A DNA stretch of 22,292 nt. Source: Anaerotignum sp. (GTDB taxonomy: Bacteria; Bacillota; Clostridia; Lachnospirales; Anaerotignaceae). The stretch's first letter is position 1; the number at the start of each line of letters is the position of its first letter. A model generated the notes under the pieces. It was given only the letters and a program-made list of their open reading frames with translations, was not told the DNA's origin and did not search any database. The translations under genes were made by a program, and so were the position numbers. The stretch spans positions 1-22,292 of the forward strand of contig JAHHTV010000005.1 of assembly GCA_020024395.1 (NCBI GenBank), given 5' to 3'. Shown here one piece after another: positions 16,166-22,292 of this stretch.

Positions 16166-16975
16166 ATGGTGCGGGCGTTTACAAGATTGGATTTGAAAGT
16201 GATTGCCATTTGTTCTATGTTTTTAGACCATGGTATGAAATTGTTTGCACACCCTATCAAAATGTTGTTGCAGGATATGACAAATAGTGTGATATTGACA
16301 GAATGGATATTTTTATTTTTGAGTGGGTTTGGACGTGTGGCTTTTTTGGTGTTTGGGTTTCAGATTGCACAAGGGATACGATATACCCATGATATACAAG
16401 CATATTGGAAACGACTGGCATTGTTTGCACTGCTTTCGGAAATACCCTATCAAATGATGGTGTCATGGATACAGACAGGTCATGTGATTGTAAGATTTGC
16501 ATTTCAAAATGTGTTTGTGACGTTGTTTTTTGGTGCTTTGGCTTGCGGTTTGTTTGAAAAGATGATGCAACAAGGCAGAGCAAACACTGCAAAGTATATT
16601 GTGTGTGTTTGTGTGATGACTGCATTTTTATTGCATACGGATTATAGTGGCTGGGGCGTATTATATATTTTTTTATGTTATAGATTTCAAAAAACATCTT
16701 ATGAGAAAAAAGGCAGATTATGTGGTATGTTATTGATATATGGATTGTCGTTGCCAGTGCAATATTTGACATTAGTATTTTCAGGGCAAATGGCATTTAG
16801 CATAGCGGCTCGGTGTGTGGCAGTTTATTTGGCAAATGGTTTTTTGGCTCTGGCAATCATCAATCATTATCATGGAGAAAAGGGAAAAAATGTAAATCCG
16901 TATTTGTTTTATTTCTTTTATCCCATCCATATTTTGGTATTGGTGGGGGTGCGTATGGTGTTGGAAGAAATATAA
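16166..16975 (+). CDS. TraX-family multi-pass membrane protein
   Basis: This 269-residue protein has about seven or eight hydrophobic segments and resembles the TraX family. TraX itself acetylates F-pilin in plasmid conjugation; chromosomal relatives in Clostridia have no established role and may be membrane acyltransferases. Family-like features are RLDLKVIAICSMFLDH near the N-terminus (with the conserved Asp-His) and FYPIHILVLVGVR at the end. I chose the ATG at 16166 because AGAGGTGG (16153-16160) lies 5 nt upstream; longer in-frame starts run into the preceding gene and its terminator. There are no pilus or transfer genes here, so a conjugation role is unlikely. Confidence 0.82.
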   Translation: MVRAFTRLDLKVIAICSMFLDHGMKLFAHPIKMLLQDMTNSVILTEWIFLFLSGFGRVAFLVFGFQIAQGIRYTHDIQAYWKRLALFALLSEIPYQMMVSWIQTGHVIVRFAFQNVFVTLFFGALACGLFEKMMQQGRANTAKYIVCVCVMTAFLLHTDYSGWGVLYIFLCYRFQKTSYEKKGRLCGMLLIYGLSLPVQYLTLVFSGQMAFSIAARCVAVYLANGFLALAIINHYHGEKGKNVNPYLFYFFYPIHILVLVGVRMVLEEI

Positions 16976-17024
16976 AAAAACTTTCTGCAAAATATGACAA
17001 ACCCTTATTCTTAACGACATTTTA

Positions 17025-17040
17025 GCAATTTCTTAATTGC
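17025..17040. repeat. Inverted repeat overlapping the -35 box of the tetR promoter
   Basis: GCAATT (17025-17030) and AATTGC (17035-17040) form a perfect 6-bp inverted repeat around TCTT. It overlaps the proposed -35 (17037-17042) and lacks a following T-run, so it is not a terminator. It could be a protein-binding site or a chance AT-rich palindrome. Confidence 0.35.
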
Positions 17041-17066
17041 AACTTTATGGGGTTTACGCATATAAT
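17037..17066 (+). promoter_or_regulatory. Sigma-A promoter of the tetR-activase operon
   Basis: TTGCAA (17037-17042), an 18-nt spacer and TATAAT (17061-17066) form a good vegetative promoter. The predicted start is near 17073, at the left edge of the palindromic operator. The leader to the TetR start codon is about 48 nt. Confidence 0.65.
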
Positions 17067-17074
17067 GAACGAAA

Positions 17075-17092
17075 ACAGACCAAGTGGTCTGT
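17075..17092. promoter_or_regulatory. Palindromic operator for the TetR-type regulator
   Basis: ACAGACCAAGTGGTCTGT is two perfect 8-bp half-sites (ACAGACCA and TGGTCTGT) around a central AG. It starts 8 nt after the -10 box, at or just past the predicted transcription start. GACCA-n2-TGGTC is a common half-site layout for TetR-family repressors. Binding here would block initiation, giving autorepression and joint control of the downstream activase. Inferred from sequence and position. Confidence 0.75.
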
Positions 17093-17120
17093 ATCGGTAT
17101 GTAAGTGAGGTGGTTATTTT

Positions 17121-17783
17121 ATGAAAACAGAAGAACATATTTTGGAAACTGCCTTTCGTTTGTTTTTGGGAAAAGGATTTTCTGATATTTCCACAAATGA
17201 AATCATACGAGAAGCAGAAACCACAAAAGGTGGTTTTTATTATTGCTTCAAAAGTCGAGAAGATTTGGTGGCAAAAGTGATAGAAAAATATTTGAAGCCA
17301 TATTATTTTTGCCCGATTGCAAAAATGCAGGAAGTATGGGAGAAAAAACAAGATGATGTTTCTACAAAAACATTGTTATGGGAAGTTTTTTTTGCACCAC
17401 AACGATTTTGCACATATCAAAAAGAAATTGATATGGATATTGCTTTTCGTGATTTTTATTTTTTATTATACGAAGGTATGAAAAAATATGAAATTGTGCA
17501 AAATTTGTTTGCAGAAAATACAAAACAGAGAAGATGTTATTTGAGATATGTGTTGGAACGTGGTAAGCAAAGAAAAGAAATTGACGAAGAAGTCGATATT
17601 GATAATTGTATTATGATGACATTGGCGATGCAAGATGGTATTTTGGCATTGAAAGTGTTAGATGACAGTATAGATGATGAACAAAAATATCGTTATCTCG
17701 AAGAACAGCTTTGGTGTCACATTACAACAAAAGATGCGTATTTCGAGTATTTACATGGGGGTGTGAACAGTGCAGTATCATAA
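17121..17783 (+). CDS. TetR/AcrR-family transcriptional regulator
   Basis: This 220-residue protein has an N-terminal TetR-type helix-turn-helix (about residues 5-60: [32 protein letters not shown]). The C-terminal ligand-binding region (about 65-210) is variable and gives no hint of the ligand. GAGGTGG lies 7 nt before the ATG. A perfect palindrome sits between its promoter and start codon, so it probably represses itself. The end of the gene overlaps the giant activase by 14 nt, so both are co-transcribed and probably translationally coupled. The ligand may be a CoA thioester or other metabolite linked to the activase, but this is speculation. Confidence 0.92.
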   Translation: MKTEEHILETAFRLFLGKGFSDISTNEIIREAETTKGGFYYCFKSREDLVAKVIEKYLKPYYFCPIAKMQEVWEKKQDDVSTKTLLWEVFFAPQRFCTYQKEIDMDIAFRDFYFLLYEGMKKYEIVQNLFAENTKQRRCYLRYVLERGKQRKEIDEEVDIDNCIMMTLAMQDGILALKVLDDSIDDEQKYRYLEEQLWCHITTKDAYFEYLHGGVNSAVS

Positions 17784-20700
17784 AGAATGTACTTATCGTA
17801 TGGGGATAGATATTGGCTCTACGACTGTAAAAGTGGTTTTGGTGGATACAATGAATGAAATGGTATTTAGCCAATATCGCAGACATTATTCTGAAATCAA
17901 AAAAACAGTCAAAGAAATATTGCAAGAAGCACAAGAGACATTGGGAAATTGTACGTTTGGGACAATGATTACAGGTAGTGGCGGTGTTTCTCTTGCAAAT
18001 GCGCTTGGTGTTGGGTTTATACAAGAAGTTGTGGCAACCGCAAATGCCATAGAAACGGTTGCACCACAAACAGATGTTGTGATTGAATTGGGCGGTGAAG
18101 ATGCCAAAATCATCTATTTTACAGGTGGTAATGTAGAACAACGTATGAATGGTGTTTGTGCAGGTGGTACAGGTTCTTTTATCGACCAGATGGCAAGCTT
18201 GTTGCAGACAGATGCAACTGGTTTGAATGAATATGCCAAAAAGCATGAAGTGATTTATCCGATTGCTTCTCGTTGTGGTGTGTTTGCGAAAACAGACATA
18301 CAGCCTTTGATTAACGAAGGTGCAAAAAAAGAAGATTTGGCAGCATCTATATTTCAAGCGGTTGTAAACCAAACCATTGCAGGGCTTGCTTGTGGCAAAC
18401 CCATCAGAGGACATGTGGCGTTTTTGGGCGGGCCTTTACATTTTCTTTCTGAACTTAGACAACGTTTTATTGAAACATTGCATTTGACAGAAGAAACAGC
18501 ACTTTTGCCTGAAAATTCACATTTGTTTGCGGCTTATGGTACAGCAGTTTCCAATAAGGGAGATTGCGATTTGGATTTTGATACATTGTTATATCGTTTG
18601 GAAAATGGTACAGAATTGGCTGTGGAAGTAGAACGTTTACAACCGTTATTCCAAAACCAAACAGAATATGAACAATTCAAAGAACGTCATGACAAAGATA
18701 AAGTGAAAAGACTGCCATTGTCTACATACAAAGGAGATGCCTTTTTGGGCATTGATGCAGGTTCTACAACAACAAAAGTGGCTTTGGTCAGTGACAAAGG
18801 AGAGTTGTTATATTCTTTTTATGCAGGCAATGAAGGCAATCCTTTGAAAGTAGTTATGCAAAGCTTGAATGAAATGTATGATTTGATGCCAGAAGATGTG
18901 ACAATACGCAATTCCTGTGTCACAGGGTATGGCGAAGGATTGCTCAAAGAAGCATTGATGATGGATTTGGGCTATATTGAAACCGTTGCACACTATAAAG
19001 CAGCACAATTTTTCAAACCTGATGTTGATTTTATATTGGATATCGGCGGTCAAGATATGAAGTGTATTCGTATCAAAGATGGCGTTATCGACAGTGTGCT
19101 TTTGAATGAAGCATGTTCTTCTGGTTGTGGCTCTTTTATTGAAACATTTGCAAAATCATTGAATTATCATGTGGCAGATTTTGCAAAAATTGCAGTGACA
19201 GCAAAAAATCCAATTGATTTGGGTTCTCGTTGTACAGTGTTTATGAATTCCCGTGTTAAACAAGCACAAAAAGAAGGGGCGGATGTTGCAGATATTTCCG
19301 CAGGGCTTGCATATTCTGTTATCAAAAATGCATTGCTGAAAGTTATCAAAATTGCAGACCCAAAAGCAATGGGCAAATCTATGGTAGTGCAAGGTGGTAC
19401 ATTCTATAATGATGCAGTGTTAAGAAGTTTTGAATGTATCAGTGGCAGAGAAGCGGTACGCCCAGATATTGCAGGGATTATGGGGGCATTTGGTGCAGCA
19501 TTGATTGCAAAAGACAAATATCATACAGGATATCAGACAACGCTCATCAATCGACAAGAAATGAATGATTTGGAAATCAAATCTACCATGACAAGATGTC
19601 AAAGTTGTACCAACCATTGTTTGTTGACCATCAATCAGTTCAATGGTGGCAGAAGATTTGTGACAGGTAACCGTTGCGAAAGAGGTTTGGGCAAAGAAAA
19701 AATAGAAAATCCTGCCCCCAATTTGTATGAATATAAAAGAAATAGATTGTTTGGTTATACGCCTTTGACCGCAGAACAGGCAAAAAGAGGTACAGTGGGT
19801 ATTCCTCGTGTGTTGAATATGTGGGAAGATTATCCATTTTGGTTTACATTCTTTACAAAATTAGGCTACCGTGTGGAATTGTCACCCTATTCTTCAAAGG
19901 CATTGTTTGAACGTGGTATGGACTCCATTCCAAGTGAGTCTGTTTGCTATCCTGCAAAATTGGTGCATGGACATATTATGTATTTGATTGACAAAAATGT
20001 GGATTTTATATTCTATCCTGGTATTGTGTATGAAAGACGTGACAGCAATGCCGCAGATAACAACTATAACTGCCCCATTGTTGCGTCATATAACGAAAAT
20101 ATCAAAAACAATGTGGAAGATTTGAAAGAAAAAAATATTCGTTTTATGAACCCATTTTTGGCACTGGATAAAGTGGATACCATTATCAAACGTATGACAG
20201 AGGAATTTGTGCCTTTGGGTTGCAGTGCAAAAGAAATTAAAATGGCTGTAGAAGCTGGCTGGAAAGAATGGGGCAATTTTAGAGAGGATATGAACAAAAA
20301 AGGCGAAGAAACCATTGCATATCTGAAAAAAAACAATATGACAGGTATTGTTTTGGGTGGTCGTCCTTATCATGTAGATCCAGAAATTAACCATGGTATT
20401 CCGGAATTGATTGCAGGATATCACATTGCAGTGTTGACAGAAGATAGTGTGGCTCATTTGGGCAATGTAGAACGGCCAACGGTGGTGCGTGACCAATGGA
20501 CATATCATTCCCGTTTGTATGAAGCAGCAGGATTTGTAAAACGACAAAAAAATATAGAATATGTACAATTAAATTCTTTTGGTTGTGGTTTGGACGCTGT
20601 GACAACAGATGAAGTCAAAACCATATTGACAGCAGCAGGAAAGATTTATACTGCTTTGAAAATTGATGAAGTGAACAACTTGGGGGCTGCAAGAATTCGT

Positions 20701-22080
20701 ATTCGGTCTTTGATTGCAGCTATCGAAGAAAGAAAAGAAAAAAATGTACCAATCAAAAAAGCAGATACATCTTTGAAACGGGTAGCATTTACAAAAGAAA
20801 TGCGCAAAGACTATACCATTATCTGCCCACAGATGTCACCCATACATTTTGACATTTTGCAACCTGCACTGCGTAATTGTGGATATAATTTGGAAATTAT
20901 GGAAGCTATGGATAAAAACGCCATTGATGTGGGTCTGAAATATGTGAACAATGATGCTTGCTACCCTGCATTGATTACCATTGGACAGTTGATGAATGGT
21001 TTGCTTTCCGGTAAATATGATTTGAACCGTACTGCTGTGTTGATTACACAAACGGGTGGTGGTTGTCGTGCAACAAATTACATTGCATTTTTAAGAAAAG
21101 CATTAGAAAATGCAGGTATGCCAAATATTCCGGTTATTTCTGTAAATCCAGCAGGCTTGGAGAAAAATCCAGGCTTCCAATACAAACCATCTATGTTGCA
21201 TAGAGCGTTGCAGGCAATGATATATGGGGATACATTTATGCGTGTACTGTATCGTACAAGACCATATGAAAAAGTCAAGGGTTCTGCAAATGCTTTGTAT
21301 GAAAAATGGAATGAAAAAGTCAAAAAAGATATTTTGAAAGCAGATAGAAAAACATTCTGCAACAATATCACAAATATTATAAAAGATTTTGAAGAACTTG
21401 AAATTTTTGAAGATATGAAAAAACCACGTGTAGGCATTGTGGGTGAAATATTGGTAAAATTCCATCCAACAGCAAACAATGATTTGGTCAATCTTTTGGA
21501 AAGAGAAGGTGCAGAAGCAGTTGTACCAGATTTGATGGGATTTGGTTTATATTGTTGTTACAATGCCACACAAAAAGAAAAATATTTGGGTGGTACGAAA
21601 AAAGGACGCATGATTGCAAATTTGGTGCTGAAAGGCATTGAGTATTATCAAAAACCGATGTTGAAAGCATTGGAAAAGAGCAAACGTTTTGATTGTCCAG
21701 AAAGTATTCGTACCATAGGAGAATATGCAAAGAAAGTGGTTTCATTGTGTAACCAGACAGGAGAAGGTTGGTTCTTGACCGCAGAAATGATTGAATTGAT
21801 ACACAGTGGTGTGCCGAATATTGTATGTACACAGCCATTCGGTTGTTTGCCAAACCATGTGGTGGGCAAAGGGGTTATCAAAGAGTTACGGAAACAATAT
21901 CCAATTTCCAATATTGTTGCCATTGACTATGACCCAGGTGCAAGTGAAGTCAATCAATTAAATCGTATCAAATTGATGCTTTCTTCTGCGGAAAAGAATT
22001 TGGCGGCAAGTGAAACAAAAATGCCAAAACAAAAACATTCTGTTACATCTGCAGCATTTTCTGTGAAAGATGAAATATAA
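17770..22080 (+). CDS. Giant acyl-CoA dehydratase activase-related protein (double BadF/BadG/HgdC ATPase plus DUF2229)
   Basis: This 1436-residue cytoplasmic protein belongs to the family of ATP-driven electron activators of radical 2-hydroxyacyl-CoA dehydratases and benzoyl-CoA reductases. Two ASKHA-fold activator domains occur in tandem: domain 1 (about 11-262) starts [11 protein letters not shown] with ELGGEDAK at 106-113; domain 2 (about 325-582) starts [12 protein letters not shown] with DIGGQDMK at 424-431. Cluster cysteines are Cys130/Cys169 and Cys449/Cys488, each 39 apart as in HgdC (Cys127/Cys166). A cysteine knuckle follows (Cys610, 613, 617, 636), then a DUF2229-like region (about 676-900) and a dehydratase-subunit-like C-terminus (about 1010-1400) with further cysteines. 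Start is GTG at 17770, 6 nt after GGGGGTG; the next ATG (17800) would begin inside the domain. It is coupled to TetR. The physiological client is unknown. Confidence 0.9.
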   Translation: MQYHKECTYRMGIDIGSTTVKVVLVDTMNEMVFSQYRRHYSEIKKTVKEILQEAQETLGNCTFGTMITGSGGVSLANALGVGFIQEVVATANAIETVAPQTDVVIELGGEDAKIIYFTGGNVEQRMNGVCAGGTGSFIDQMASLLQTDATGLNEYAKKHEVIYPIASRCGVFAKTDIQPLINEGAKKEDLAASIFQAVVNQTIAGLACGKPIRGHVAFLGGPLHFLSELRQRFIETLHLTEETALLPENSHLFAAYGTAVSNKGDCDLDFDTLLYRLENGTELAVEVERLQPLFQNQTEYEQFKERHDKDKVKRLPLSTYKGDAFLGIDAGSTTTKVALVSDKGELLYSFYAGNEGNPLKVVMQSLNEMYDLMPEDVTIRNSCVTGYGEGLLKEALMMDLGYIETVAHYKAAQFFKPDVDFILDIGGQDMKCIRIKDGVIDSVLLNEACSSGCGSFIETFAKSLNYHVADFAKIAVTAKNPIDLGSRCTVFMNSRVKQAQKEGADVADISAGLAYSVIKNALLKVIKIADPKAMGKSMVVQGGTFYNDAVLRSFECISGREAVRPDIAGIMGAFGAALIAKDKYHTGYQTTLINRQEMNDLEIKSTMTRCQSCTNHCLLTINQFNGGRRFVTGNRCERGLGKEKIENPAPNLYEYKRNRLFGYTPLTAEQAKRGTVGIPRVLNMWEDYPFWFTFFTKLGYRVELSPYSSKALFERGMDSIPSESVCYPAKLVHGHIMYLIDKNVDFIFYPGIVYERRDSNAADNNYNCPIVASYNENIKNNVEDLKEKNIRFMNPFLALDKVDTIIKRMTEEFVPLGCSAKEIKMAVEAGWKEWGNFREDMNKKGEETIAYLKKNNMTGIVLGGRPYHVDPEINHGIPELIAGYHIAVLTEDSVAHLGNVERPTVVRDQWTYHSRLYEAAGFVKRQKNIEYVQLNSFGCGLDAVTTDEVKTILTAAGKIYTALKIDEVNNLGAARIRIRSLIAAIEERKEKNVPIKKADTSLKRVAFTKEMRKDYTIICPQMSPIHFDILQPALRNCGYNLEIMEAMDKNAIDVGLKYVNNDACYPALITIGQLMNGLLSGKYDLNRTAVLITQTGGGCRATNYIAFLRKALENAGMPNIPVISVNPAGLEKNPGFQYKPSMLHRALQAMIYGDTFMRVLYRTRPYEKVKGSANALYEKWNEKVKKDILKADRKTFCNNITNIIKDFEELEIFEDMKKPRVGIVGEILVKFHPTANNDLVNLLEREGAEAVVPDLMGFGLYCCYNATQKEKYLGGTKKGRMIANLVLKGIEYYQKPMLKALEKSKRFDCPESIRTIGEYAKKVVSLCNQTGEGWFLTAEMIELIHSGVPNIVCTQPFGCLPNHVVGKGVIKELRKQYPISNIVAIDYDPGASEVNQLNRIKLMLSSAEKNLAASETKMPKQKHSVTSAAFSVKDEI

Positions 22081-22090
22081 TGGATTTTAT

Positions 22091-22124
22091 AAAATGCCGT
22101 AATGCAAATTGCGGCATTTTTGCT
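22091..22124 (+). terminator. Strong rho-independent terminator after the activase gene
   Basis: AAAATGCCGTAAT (22091-22103) pairs with ATTGCGGCATTTT (22108-22120): 13 bp including one G-U, closed by a GCAA tetraloop of the GNRA type. The T-rich tail runs into TGCTTT. Flanking A and T runs mean it may also act on the opposite strand. Confidence 0.88.
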
Positions 22125-22144
22125 TTACAAAAAGGGGTATGATG

Positions 22145-22292
22145 ATGCAGCAAACAATATTTGATGTGATAAAAAAACAAGATTTACAAACATTGTATCA
22201 ATATCAAAATGAAATTTTGACACAAAATCAATATGGTTATACACCGCTGATATACGCCATTACAAAAAAGGTGGATATGGAGATGATAAAGG
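22145..22292 (+). CDS. Ankyrin-repeat-like protein, 5' part only
   Basis: An open frame runs to the window edge: 49 complete codons beginning MQQTIFDVIKKQDLQ. The segment NQYGYTPLIYAI matches the start of an ankyrin repeat (G-x-TPL-x-x-A). It is preceded by a short helical region that could be a capping repeat. Three consecutive in-frame ATGs occur (22139, 22142, 22145). AAAAAGGGG (to 22137) best fits the third, though 22142 is possible. No separate promoter was seen between the terminator and this gene. Only the N-terminus is available, so the total number of repeats and the role are unknown. Confidence 0.65.
   Translation, partial: MQQTIFDVIKKQDLQTLYQYQNEILTQNQYGYTPLIYAITKKVDMEMIK

Noticed and set aside
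1..22292. tRNA, rRNA, CRISPR array, insertion sequence or attachment site
   Set aside because: None seen: no regularly spaced repeats, no transposase or integrase motifs, no tRNA-like cloverleaf noticed in the intergenic gaps. A tRNAscan or repeat search would settle it.

Overview
The window is AT-rich, with A/T-ending codons and a striking preference for TTG leucine codons. It carries spaced SD-led genes on one strand (+) throughout. A spore-envelope protein (SipL-like, SPOCS/DUF3794 plus LysM), a molybdenum hydroxylase, a giant acyl-CoA dehydratase activase, and the Firmicutes order tmk-darA-holB-ricT-trmN6-rsmI together point to a strictly anaerobic, endospore-forming member of the Clostridia. 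A Lachnospirales-like lineage is plausible but not proven from sequence alone. Nothing looks like phage, plasmid, insertion sequence or CRISPR. Every gap between genes is shorter than 300 bases.

Layout. (1) 26-3666: two overlapping half-transporter genes for a heterodimeric ABC exporter. (2) 3703-7969: a vegetative-type promoter, then a tightly overlapped four-gene operon (FAD, 2Fe-2S and molybdopterin subunits of a XdhABC-type xanthine dehydrogenase, plus a MocA-like cofactor cytidylyltransferase), closed by a terminator that overlaps the last stop codon. (3) 7986-9467: a sigma-A-type promoter, a guanine-class purine riboswitch and guanine deaminase. The riboswitch's alternative terminator re-uses aptamer bases, which predicts an ON switch. 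(4) 9485-11201: a candidate sigma-E (mother-cell) promoter, sipL and a terminator. (5) 11223-16141: a housekeeping operon: thymidylate kinase, c-di-AMP receptor, DNA polymerase III delta prime, RicT, TrmN6, RsmI and a small membrane-anchored protein of unknown function. (6) 16166-16975: a TraX-family membrane protein. (7) 17037-22120: a TetR-type regulator with a perfect palindrome just downstream of its own -10 box, overlapping by 14 nt a 1436-residue double-activator protein of the 2-hydroxyacyl-CoA dehydratase activase family, then a strong terminator. (8) 22145-end: the start of an ankyrin-repeat-like gene cut by the window edge.

How the parts fit. Regions 2 and 3 form a purine-catabolism unit: guanine deaminase makes xanthine, xanthine dehydrogenase oxidises it to urate, and MocA supplies the cytidylylated cofactor. 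Guanine would switch on its own deaminase through the riboswitch. Region 7 reads as a self-contained regulator/ATP-driven electron-activator pair whose client dehydratase is not in the window. The functional assignments rest on motifs read by eye; no database search was run.
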